Of a stretch of DNA of 6,016 bases, positions 1-5,739 are shown in pieces. The first letter of the stretch is position 1, and each line of letters begins with the position of its first letter. The position numbers and the translations under genes were made by a program. Source of the stretch: JARLFX01 sp036404255 (GTDB taxonomy: Bacteria; Acidobacteriota; Terriglobia; Terriglobales; Acidobacteriaceae); the NCBI GenBank assembly GCA_036404255.1, contig DASWOP010000302.1, positions 1-6,016 on the forward strand. The letters are read 5' to 3'. The notes below the pieces were generated by a model. The model had not been told where the DNA came from. It worked only from the letters and a program-made list of their open reading frames with translations, and ran no database searches.

Positions 1-99
1 TACTTTCTTTCCTGGGAAGTCCTCGGCGAAGTTCTCCGGTTTACTACCACCGGCAATACGCGCGGTGTCGTCGTGCGAATCCTTGGCTTTAACCGGTAA
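1..99 (+). CDS. Possible C-terminal tail of an upstream gene (partial, unidentified)
   Basis: Reading from base 1 in frame 1, 32 codons stay open and end at TAA (97-99), 35 bp before the PhzF start. The peptide begins YFLSWEVLGEV and ends VVVRILGFNR, which looks like a normal mixed hydrophobic/basic protein tail. Its orientation matches the next gene. I do not recognise the family. The stretch is short and other frames are also open here: one minus-strand frame gives a protein-like peptide (ending NFAEDFPGKKV), but it has no ATG, GTG or TTG start after its upstream stop. The call rests only on open frame, direction and spacing, so it is weak. Confidence 0.35.
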   Translation, partial: YFLSWEVLGEVLRFTTTGNTRGVVVRILGFNR

Positions 100-122
100 C
101 GGACGGGAGACACTTCCCGCAC

Positions 123-128
123 AGGAAG
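123..128 (+). promoter_or_regulatory. Ribosome binding site of the PhzF-family gene
   Basis: AGGAAG lies 6 bases before the ATG at 135. It is a good Shine-Dalgarno match at normal spacing and supports that start. It is the clearest ribosome binding site in the window. No convincing -35/-10 pair was seen in 100-134, so the gene may be read through from upstream. Confidence 0.7.
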
Positions 129-134
129 ATCACC

Positions 135-923
135 ATGACCCACAAGCTCTACCAGGTCGATGCTTTCGCCACCCAAGTCTTCACCGGCAACCCCGCCGCC
201 ATCGTGCCGTTGGAATCCTGGCTGCCCGACGCCACCCTGCAAGCCATTGCCGAAGAAAACAACCTCGCCGAGACCGCCTTCTTCGTCCCGCAGGACGACG
301 GCTTCCACCTCCGCTGGTTCACCCCCGCCGCCGAAGTCGATCTCTGCGGCCACGCCACCCTAGCCAGCGCCTTTGTTCTCTACGATCTCCTCGGCTACAC
401 CGCGCCACAGATCCGCTTCCACACCCGCTCCGGCGTCCTTGTGGTGGAGCGGGTGGGCGACGATCTCCGCATGACGTTTCCTGCCACCACGCCGCAGCTT
501 TGCACTGCGCCATCTGCTCTGGCCGCGGGCCTGCGCCATACTCCCAGCCACACGCTCTGCGCGTTTGATTACATCGCCGTCTATGACACCGAAGAAGAGA
601 TCCGCAATCTCTCGCCAGACTTCAATACACTGGCAATGCTCGATCTGCGCGGAGTGGTTGCCACGGCTCCGGGGCGCGACTGCGACTTCGTCAGCCGCTT
701 CTTTGGCCCCAAACTCCGCATCAACGAAGACCCCGTCACCGGCTCCTCCCACTGCGAACTCACGCCCTACTGGGCCCAGCGCCTTGGCCGCAACCGTCTC
801 ACCGCGCAGCAACTCTCCGCGCGCGGAGGCTCGCTCCTCTGTGAACTGAAAGGCGACCGCGTCGAACTCACTGGCCGCGCCGTTCTCTACATGACTGCCG
901 AGATCATTCTTCCCGGCGCGTGA
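135..923 (+). CDS. PhzF family isomerase-like protein (phenazine biosynthesis-like fold)
   Basis: A 262-residue protein of the PhzF/diaminopimelate-epimerase-like fold, the usual length for the family (about 260-300). PhzF itself isomerises a dihydro-hydroxyanthranilate intermediate in phenazine synthesis. Most family members lie outside phenazine clusters and their substrates are unknown. Visible motifs are the N-terminal YQVDAFA, FTGNPAA (16-22), NLAETAFF (43-50, with Glu46 at the position of the PhzF catalytic Glu), the VDLCGHAT loop (68-75), and the C-terminal-half EDPVTGSSHC signature (198-207). These show that both pseudo-symmetric halves and the active-site cleft are present. No signal peptide or membrane segment is seen, so it is probably cytosolic. 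The start is the ATG behind AGGAAG. The 3' end overlaps the convergent pabBC stop by 20 bp. No phenazine genes are visible, so a phenazine role is not supported. Family call strong, substrate unknown. Confidence 0.93.
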   Translation: MTHKLYQVDAFATQVFTGNPAAIVPLESWLPDATLQAIAEENNLAETAFFVPQDDGFHLRWFTPAAEVDLCGHATLASAFVLYDLLGYTAPQIRFHTRSGVLVVERVGDDLRMTFPATTPQLCTAPSALAAGLRHTPSHTLCAFDYIAVYDTEEEIRNLSPDFNTLAMLDLRGVVATAPGRDCDFVSRFFGPKLRINEDPVTGSSHCELTPYWAQRLGRNRLTAQQLSARGGSLLCELKGDRVELTGRAVLYMTAEIILPGA

Positions 924-2757
924 ACTGTCTGCGCAGCGCAGTGAGATCCACTCTGCGGAGACCGCGAAGAGAGTTGCAAAGATAAACCGCATCTGCCGTT
1001 CGCAGATCATCCAGCGTGAGGACCTGTTCTTCCGCACGCGGATCGGTCTCCAGCAGATGTCGGCGAAAGACTCCCGGCAGCAGCCCGCTGGCGACCGGCG
1101 GTGTCAACAATCTCCCATCCCGCTCGATGAAGAGATTGCTGATCGCGCCCTCCGTCACTTCGCCGCGTTCGTTCAGGAAGAGCACTTCGTCAAAACCCTC
1201 TGCCCGCGCCAATGTGTACTGCTCGTCATAGAGCCTGCGCTGTGTGGTCTTGTGGCGCAGAAAGACATCGGTCGAAGACGTGCGCTGCGGAGACAGTCTC
1301 ACGGGGATAGGGCGCTCCTCCGCCAAAAATTCAGCACTCTCCATCGTCACCTCGCCGCTCGCGTTCAGAAGCAGGCGAACACGATAAGCTTTCTTCGCCG
1401 CAAACGTAGCTGCGAGCGCGTGCAGCCGCGCCAAAACAGCACCGCGGTCGAAGTTGAAATGGAAGTAAGCCGCTGACGATTCCAGCCGGTCCATATGCAG
1501 CGGAAGTAAGCGAAAATCCCCATCCCACAGCATGGTTTCAATCAACTCGAACTCCGGTCGCGTGCGCGTGAGGAAAGCCGCCTTCAGCAGGCATTCGTTG
1601 TACTCGCTCGCAGGGTCAGAGTCGGCCACAATGCCGCCGCCTACGCCCATGCGGACGCGCCCATCCTTCATCACCAGCGTCCGGATCGCAACGTTGAAGG
1701 CCGCCGTGCCGTTGGGCGCGAAAAATCCGATAGCCCCCGTGTAGACGCCGCGCGGCTTCCGCTCCAACTCGCGGATGAGCTGCATGGTGCGTATCTTGGG
1801 CGCGCCCGTGATGGAGCCGCTCGGAAACATCGCCCGGAAGATCTCGTAGTAGCCCATGCCCGGGCGCAGCGTCCCGCTCACGGTCGAGGTCATCTGCAGC
1901 AGCGTCTCGTAGCTTTCGACCGAGAAGATGTCTTCCACGCAAACGCTGCCCATCGTGCAGATGCGCCCAAGATCGTTGCGCAGCAGATCGACGATCATCA
2001 CGTGCTCACTGCGATTCTTTTCGTCGCATCGCAGCCGCATCGCTGCCGCAGCATCGTCCGCAATGTCGAGCCCCCGTGGCATGGTGCCCTTCATGGGCCG
2101 GGTCACAATTTTGCCCGCATCGATGCGGAAGAAGAGCTCAGGCGAGAAAGAAAGGATGTTGTAGCCCGCCACATTCAACCACGCGCCATAAGCGACGGAT
2201 TGGCGCTGCTGTAGAGATTCAAAGATCGCGCCGGGAGCGCTCTCCGTATCGAATGCCACCGCGTCCGTGAAGTTGACCTGATAGGTCTCCCCGGCGGCGA
2301 TGTACTCCTTGATCTTCAGGATGGCGGCGGAGTATTCATCCCGCGCAATCTCCAGCGCGACGTCGTGCAGCATCGGCTCTTTCGGCGTGGAGCGCTCTGC
2401 AGAATCACCGCCAGCATGATCGAAGACAATGGGCTCGCGATACACCCCGATCCAGGCGAACGGCACTTCGCTGGGCGCAGGCGCTGGATGATCTTCGAAG
2501 TGGTATCCACATTCGTAGGAGAAGAATCCCGCGGCATAGAGCCCGTTGCCCAGAGCAGATTCTATCTGTGTGAAGGCTCCGGGAAGGTCATCCACGTTGT
2601 GTACTGCGATAATGCTGATGGGGTTCTGGAAGAGGTAGCTGTGGTGATTGTCCACATCGAAACGCGAGGTCTCCAGCAGGATGGAGCCAGCGCTCTCAGC
2701 CGCCAGCGCGCGAATGCGGGCCGGAAGCCGAGTCCATCGCGCTGGGGAAGTGGCCAT
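904..2757 (-). CDS. pabB: Fused aminodeoxychorismate synthase component I / 4-amino-4-deoxychorismate lyase (PabB-PabC)
   Basis: A 617-residue bifunctional folate enzyme. The PabB part (about 1-400) aminates chorismate to 4-amino-4-deoxychorismate. The PabC part (about 401-617) is a PLP-dependent lyase releasing 4-aminobenzoate and pyruvate. PabB signatures are GETYQVNFT (156-164), SFSPELFF (203-210), PMKGTMPRG (221-229, Lys223 being the Lys of the family PIKGT motif), IVDLLRNDLG (255-264), FPSGSITGAPK (311-321) and GVGGGIVADSDP (371-382). PabC signatures are FELIETM (403-409), HKTTQRRLYD (502-511, Lys503 the likely PLP lysine), EVTEGAISNLF (533-543) and CNSLRGL (594-600). The linker between the parts is very short. 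The frame is open for 23 more codons to an ATG at 2826, but that extension is Arg/Cys-rich and unlike the family, so I start at 2757. Neither ATG has a strong ribosome site. The glutamine amidotransferase partner (PabA) is not in the window. It lies 91 bp downstream of the M20 peptidase gene on the same strand. Confidence 0.92.
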   Translation of the reverse strand: MATSPARWTRLPARIRALAAESAGSILLETSRFDVDNHHSYLFQNPISIIAVHNVDDLPGAFTQIESALGNGLYAAGFFSYECGYHFEDHPAPAPSEVPFAWIGVYREPIVFDHAGGDSAERSTPKEPMLHDVALEIARDEYSAAILKIKEYIAAGETYQVNFTDAVAFDTESAPGAIFESLQQRQSVAYGAWLNVAGYNILSFSPELFFRIDAGKIVTRPMKGTMPRGLDIADDAAAAMRLRCDEKNRSEHVMIVDLLRNDLGRICTMGSVCVEDIFSVESYETLLQMTSTVSGTLRPGMGYYEIFRAMFPSGSITGAPKIRTMQLIRELERKPRGVYTGAIGFFAPNGTAAFNVAIRTLVMKDGRVRMGVGGGIVADSDPASEYNECLLKAAFLTRTRPEFELIETMLWDGDFRLLPLHMDRLESSAAYFHFNFDRGAVLARLHALAATFAAKKAYRVRLLLNASGEVTMESAEFLAEERPIPVRLSPQRTSSTDVFLRHKTTQRRLYDEQYTLARAEGFDEVLFLNERGEVTEGAISNLFIERDGRLLTPPVASGLLPGVFRRHLLETDPRAEEQVLTLDDLRTADAVYLCNSLRGLRRVDLTALRRQFTRREE

Positions 2758-2763
2758 AGTTTT

Positions 2764-2773
2764 ACCGTACGGT
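2764..2773. repeat. 10-bp perfect palindrome just upstream of pabBC
   Basis: ACCGTACGGT is self-complementary and ends 6 bases before the pabBC ATG (2757, minus strand). It sits where a -10 element or operator could lie. On the minus strand TACGGT overlaps it, 18 bp after a TTGCAC, which together make a poor promoter match. It could be a small operator or chance. Confidence 0.3.
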
Positions 2774-2848
2774 GACCTGCGGAGGATGTGCAAGCAGCAG
2801 CCGTTGCCTCGATTGTCACGCACCATCGAACGCGACGGCCATCATGCC

Positions 2849-4015
2849 TTACATGCCCGCAATCATCCCCGCCAGTAACACCGTCCGCTCCACCAGTGAG
2901 CTCTTCACCAGCGACTCATGCGCCGCATGCGCGCCCTCGCCCACCGGTCCCATCCCATCCAGCGTCGGAGTCCCCACCGCCGCGGTAAAATTCCCATCCG
3001 ACCCGCCGCCTGTTGCCGCCTCGTCCAGCCTGAACCCCATCTCCGCCGCGATCTTCTGTGCGCGCCGGAATAATTTCGCAATCGCCGCCGTCCGCTCCAT
3101 CGGTGGCCGGTTCATCCCTCCGCTCACCTCCAGCGTGCAGTGCTTGTCCGTGCATCGCAGCCCGCGAAAGAGCCTCTCCACCCGCGCCGCATCGCCCTGT
3201 TTCGCAATGCGCACATCCACCTCGGCCCGCGCCTCTGCCGCGATCACATTCGAACGCGTTCCCCCGCCAATCACCCCAGGATTCACCGTCAGCCCGCGCT
3301 TCAGGTCGGTAAACGTCTCCACCTTCGCCAGCAGCCGCATCAGCTCCAGCACGGCAGAATGCCCACTGGTGAAGTCCACGCCACTGTGCGCCGCCACCCC
3401 GCGCACCCGCAGCGTGTAGTCACCCACACCCTTGCGAGCCGTCTTGTAGGCTCCCTGCGCGCCCTGCGCCGGCTCCAGCACAAACGCCGCACTGCACCCG
3501 CGCGCCACCCGCTCCGTCACCGCCCTCGAAACCGGGCTGCCGATCTCCTCTTCGCTTACCAGCAGCAACACCACCGGCGTCTTCAGCGCACTGCAATCCT
3601 GCAGCGCTGCAATGGCTGTCAGCGCCATCATCACGCCAGACTTCATGTCATACACGCCCGGCCCGTATATCCTCTGCCTGTCCTCGCGCCACGGCATCGT
3701 CTTCAGCGTACCCAGCTCCCAAACCGTGTCCAGATGCCCCAGCATCAGTAGTGGTTCTTGCTTCGCGCGCACCGGCCCAAACCGCACCTCCAGCAAATCG
3801 CCGTATTCGCGCTGCTTGTGCCGCTTCACCCGCCCGCCCAGCTCCGCGCACCACTCCGCCACCAGCGCTCCAGCACGGTCCACGGCCACCTTTTCGCCAC
3901 TGGGGGACTCAACTTCCACAAGTTTCCGCAGCCGTTCCAGCATCCAGCCCTGCCGTGCATTAACTGCAGTGGTAACCGCGTCCAGGCTGGCTGCTTCTGT
4001 ATATCTCTTTTCCAT
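2849..4015 (-). CDS. M20 family zinc metallopeptidase, carboxypeptidase G2-like
   Basis: A 388-residue M20 exopeptidase of the glutamate carboxypeptidase (CPG2) type, which hydrolyses C-terminal amino acids, often glutamate, from small peptides or conjugates. The metal-site motifs are all present: LGHLDTVW (92-99; His94, Asp96), GPGVYDMKSG (118-127; Asp123 bridging), SEEEIGS (154-160; Glu155 catalytic, Glu156 metal), VLEPA (179-183; Glu181), GGGSDGNF (336-343) and GEGAHAAHE (359-367; His363). The dimerisation (lid) domain spans roughly 195-305, containing KTARKGVGDY and RGVAAHSG. No signal peptide is seen, so it is probably cytosolic, unlike secreted CPG2. The frame is open 107 codons further upstream, to 4336, but that part runs antisense into lpxC, lacks family features and is rejected. 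The chosen ATG (4015) gives a normal M20 N-terminus. It has no Shine-Dalgarno but has TATAAC 7 bases before it, suggesting a leaderless transcript. The substrate is not determinable from sequence. Confidence 0.9.
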   Translation of the reverse strand: MEKRYTEAASLDAVTTAVNARQGWMLERLRKLVEVESPSGEKVAVDRAGALVAEWCAELGGRVKRHKQREYGDLLEVRFGPVRAKQEPLLMLGHLDTVWELGTLKTMPWREDRQRIYGPGVYDMKSGVMMALTAIAALQDCSALKTPVVLLLVSEEEIGSPVSRAVTERVARGCSAAFVLEPAQGAQGAYKTARKGVGDYTLRVRGVAAHSGVDFTSGHSAVLELMRLLAKVETFTDLKRGLTVNPGVIGGGTRSNVIAAEARAEVDVRIAKQGDAARVERLFRGLRCTDKHCTLEVSGGMNRPPMERTAAIAKLFRRAQKIAAEMGFRLDEAATGGGSDGNFTAAVGTPTLDGMGPVGEGAHAAHESLVKSSLVERTVLLAGMIAGM

Positions 4016-4022
4016 GGCGATA

Positions 4023-4028
4023 GTTATA
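4023..4028 (-). promoter_or_regulatory. Candidate -10 box for the M20 peptidase gene (leaderless start)
   Basis: On the minus strand TATAAC lies 7 bases before the ATG at 4015. A sigma-70-type start about 7 bases after the box would fall on or next to the ATG itself. The absence of a Shine-Dalgarno fits a leaderless mRNA. There is no recognisable -35, so it would need an activator or another sigma factor. Confidence 0.4.
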
Positions 4029-4058
4029 CCCGACCCAGAATACCCAAAGCGCGGGTTA

Positions 4059-4078
4059 TTTGCCTCACCTGTGGCAAA
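4059..4078. repeat. Inverted repeat TTTGCC-N8-GGCAAA, possible operator
   Basis: There is a perfect 6-bp dyad (TTTGCC at 4059-4064, GGCAAA at 4073-4078) with an 8-base centre, TCACCTGT. Its 20-bp span and spacing suit a dimeric helix-turn-helix regulator. It lies near position -53 relative to both inferred start sites (about 4015 on minus, about 4122 on plus), so one site could act on both genes. No T-tract follows in a way that fits a terminator. The regulator is unknown. Confidence 0.45.
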
Positions 4079-4109
4079 AATGACACAGATTTCACCCTTT
4101 ACATCGCTG

Positions 4110-4115
4110 TAATCT
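4110..4115 (+). promoter_or_regulatory. Candidate -10 box for lpxC
   Basis: TAATCT resembles TATAAT and lies 36 bases before the GTG start, leaving room for a short leader carrying the ribosome site. No good -35 is present at 16-18 bp spacing (the sequence there reads GATTTC or AGATTT), so this is a weak call. Confidence 0.35.
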
Positions 4116-4131
4116 AGCGCTTGCTGTTTGT

Positions 4132-4140
4132 AAGGGAGAG
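4132..4140 (+). promoter_or_regulatory. Ribosome binding site of lpxC
   Basis: AAGGGAGAG is purine-rich and lies 11 bases before the GTG start at 4152, slightly longer than ideal. An in-frame TAA at 4131-4133 prevents any longer reading, and GTG 4152 is the only usual start codon between that stop and the conserved N-terminus, so the start is well fixed. Confidence 0.6.
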
Positions 4141-4151
4141 TCCGAGCAAGA

Positions 4152-5069
4152 GTGGCATCGATACCACACTTTGAACGCACCATCCGCGCCGACATCCGCT
4201 TCAGCGGTGTCGGCCTGCACAGCGGAGCCCCCGTGAAGATGCGGCTCGTTCCTGCTCCCGCTGGCTCCGGCATCGTCTTCCGCCGTACTGACTTGGATAA
4301 CTTCGAAATTCCCGCCACCGGCCGCAACGTCGCCAAGGTCAGCTACGCCACCAGCCTCATGCGCCAGGGCGTCCTCATCTCCACCACCGAACACCTGCTC
4401 TCTGCCCTCATCGGCTACGGTGTAGACAACGTCATCGTCGAGCTTGACAACCTCGAGCTACCCATCCTGGATGGCAGCGCCCTCCCGTACGTGCAGGCCT
4501 TCCAGCACACTGGCCTCAAGCAGCAGCGCCGCCGCCGCGAGTACCTCCGCATCCTCAAAGACGTTGAGGTCCGCGACGGAGCCAAGTTCATCGGCGTCTA
4601 CCCCGGCAGCGGCTACCAGATCCAGTACATGATCGATTTTCCCGCGCCCATCGGCCACGCCACCTTCACCGGCGACCTCGACAACGGCATCTACGCCAGC
4701 CTCATCTCGCCCGCCCGCACCTTCGGCTTCAAGGAAGACGAGCCCAAGCTGCGCGATATGGGTCTCATTCGTGGCTGTAGCGATGCGTGCGCCATCATCG
4801 TCGCCGGAGGCGCTGTGCAGAACGGCCCCCTGCGCTTCACCGATGAGTTCGTCCGCCACAAGGTGCTTGACCTCATTGGCGACCTCGCCCTTGCCGGACG
4901 CCGCATTCAGGGCCGCGTCGTGGCAGAGCGCGCCGGCCACGCCATGCACACTGCATTGGTTTCAAGGCTGATGCGCGACCGCTCCGCCTGGGAGCTTGCC
5001 CACGTCTACGATGAAGTCGCAGAGCCCGAAACCGAGCGCGTTCCCGCCCTGCAGCTTGCTACCGCTTAG
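4152..5069 (+). CDS. lpxC: UDP-3-O-acyl-N-acetylglucosamine deacetylase LpxC
   Basis: A 305-residue protein, the same length as E. coli LpxC. This zinc enzyme removes the acetyl group from UDP-3-O-acyl-GlcNAc in the cytosol, the committed step of lipid A synthesis. It begins with the RFSGVGLHSG motif (16-25). Catalytic and metal residues are intact: STTEHLLSAL (77-86; Glu80 base, His81 zinc), PILDGSALPY (104-113), SPARTFGFKED (186-196; matching the E. coli TFGF segment and its following Asp), DEFVRHKVLDLIGDL (231-245; His236 and Asp240 zinc, Lys237, Asp244) and ERAGHAMHTAL (259-269; His263). The expected GGS-type stretch reads IRGCSDACAI (206-215), a mild departure. The start is GTG. The last 25 residues, after WELAHVYDE, are a variable acidic tail. 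No other lipid A gene lies within the window. It is divergent from the peptidase gene and convergent with the ccdC-like gene. Confidence 0.98.
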   Translation: MASIPHFERTIRADIRFSGVGLHSGAPVKMRLVPAPAGSGIVFRRTDLDNFEIPATGRNVAKVSYATSLMRQGVLISTTEHLLSALIGYGVDNVIVELDNLELPILDGSALPYVQAFQHTGLKQQRRRREYLRILKDVEVRDGAKFIGVYPGSGYQIQYMIDFPAPIGHATFTGDLDNGIYASLISPARTFGFKEDEPKLRDMGLIRGCSDACAIIVAGGAVQNGPLRFTDEFVRHKVLDLIGDLALAGRRIQGRVVAERAGHAMHTALVSRLMRDRSAWELAHVYDEVAEPETERVPALQLATA

Positions 5070-5139
5070 CACCAATCCCTAAACTCACCGGACGTGTGCC
5101 CGTGGTTATCCGTGCAGCCCGTCAAGTTCACCGTTAAGG

Positions 5140-5170
5140 ACCCGTGAAACGCGCATAAACTTACACGGGT
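5140..5170. repeat. Inverted repeat in the lpxC/ccdC-like convergent gap
   Basis: ACCCGTG (5140-5146) and CACGGGT (5164-5170) form a 7-bp perfect stem with a 17-base loop, centred between the two convergent stop codons. The position suits a bidirectional terminator. The loop is long, however, and no run of T follows on either strand, so it is not a classical intrinsic terminator. No better terminator hairpin was seen in 5070-5235. Confidence 0.35.
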
Positions 5171-5235
5171 GCTCGAACGCGTCTTCCTCAGCAATTTGGC
5201 GTAATATCCCGCTCAATTCGCCACAATCGAAGCCT

Positions 5236-5730
5236 CTACCGGTAGACCGCCAACGGCCCATCTTCCGAAGTCAGCTCGCGATACTCAAAGTACATCCGTG
5301 TCCGCCACCGCACGATCATCCCAAACGCCAGCACAAAGAACAGCGCGCCCGTCTGCGGCACTGTCAGTATCGTGTCGAAATATCCACGCGCCAGAATGCG
5401 AATCGCAGCCAGCACCAACACCACGGTAAAGAACGCGGTCGACCGCTGCATCATCACTGCGTCGTCCTGCTTCACCAGCCGCGAAGTCTTCAGCAGTGGG
5501 TAAGCTAGAACGATCGCCCCGAGCAGAAACGCGCTCACCGCCCACCCCCACGGAATACGAAACGCAGGAACAAAAAACATGCAGAACCCTGTCGCCATCC
5601 CCAGCGGCGGAATCACGATCTTCTTCACCGAAACCGCGCTCCGCCCCTCGCGAATGCGCCACGTCATAACTGCCGCGAGGCCAGCGAGTGAACCAAGGAT
5701 CGATGTTCCAGCGGGAAGATGCATCATCAT
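5236..5730 (-). CDS. CcdC/DUF1453-type integral membrane protein
   Basis: A 164-residue, strongly hydrophobic protein resembling the CcdC family (DUF1453), first named in Bacillus beside cytochrome c maturation genes; its biochemical role is unclear. Five membrane segments can be drawn at about 8-24, 38-55, 62-80, 98-115 and 121-140. A basic loop, RIREGR...VSVKKI (25-39), leads into IPPLGMATGFCMFFVPAFRIPW (40-61), the segment most like the family. Length (about 160) and five segments match what I recall of CcdC. The tail after RWRTRMYFEYR is charged and probably cytoplasmic. The start is ATGATGATG at 5730; any of the three could serve, and no Shine-Dalgarno is visible. It follows the oxidase-like gene by 9 bases, so it is probably cotranscribed and perhaps translationally coupled. 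No cytochrome c maturation gene is visible here. Family call fairly good, function open. Confidence 0.78.
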   Translation of the reverse strand: MMMHLPAGTSILGSLAGLAAVMTWRIREGRSAVSVKKIVIPPLGMATGFCMFFVPAFRIPWGWAVSAFLLGAIVLAYPLLKTSRLVKQDDAVMMQRSTAFFTVVLVLAAIRILARGYFDTILTVPQTGALFFVLAFGMIVRWRTRMYFEYRELTSEDGPLAVYR

Positions 5731-5739
5731 AGAGATAGT

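Larger units (their letters stand above)
4016..4151. promoter_or_regulatory. Divergent intergenic control region between the M20 peptidase and lpxC
   Basis: This 136-bp non-coding stretch lies between two outward-facing genes, so it must hold at least the lpxC promoter and probably that of the peptidase gene. It is visibly more AT-rich than the flanking genes in 4055-4130. It contains a 6-bp inverted repeat (4059-4078), a minus-strand TATAAC (4023-4028), a plus-strand TAATCT (4110-4115) and the lpxC ribosome site. No good TTGACA -35 box was found for either direction. Confidence 0.65.

Noticed and set aside
1..130. Minus-strand frame at the left edge giving a protein-like peptide ending NFAEDFPGKKV
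   Set aside because: After the TGA near 130 there is no ATG, GTG or TTG in this frame inside the window, so it cannot begin a gene here.
65..568. 167-codon open frame on the plus strand overlapping the PhzF gene
   Set aside because: It is an Arg/Pro/His-rich out-of-frame translation of the PhzF gene, with no ribosome site or motif.
360..1037. 225-codon open frame on the minus strand across the PhzF gene and the end of pabBC
   Set aside because: It lies antisense to two well-supported genes, has a low-complexity Arg/Ala/Glu-rich composition and no recognisable motif; it is a GC-rich shadow frame.
2772..3419. 215-codon open frame on the plus strand opposite the M20 peptidase
   Set aside because: The product is Ser/Pro/Ala-rich with no family features, while the opposite strand encodes a complete M20 metal site.
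4016..4336. 107-codon N-terminal extension of the M20 peptidase frame into lpxC
   Set aside because: It would read antisense through the lpxC control region and 5' coding sequence. The extra residues lack a signal peptide or family similarity, and ATG 4015 gives a normal start.
4458..4949. 163-codon open frame on the minus strand inside lpxC
   Set aside because: It is Ala/Gly/Val/Glu-rich shadow coding opposite LpxC, whose catalytic motifs run through the same stretch.
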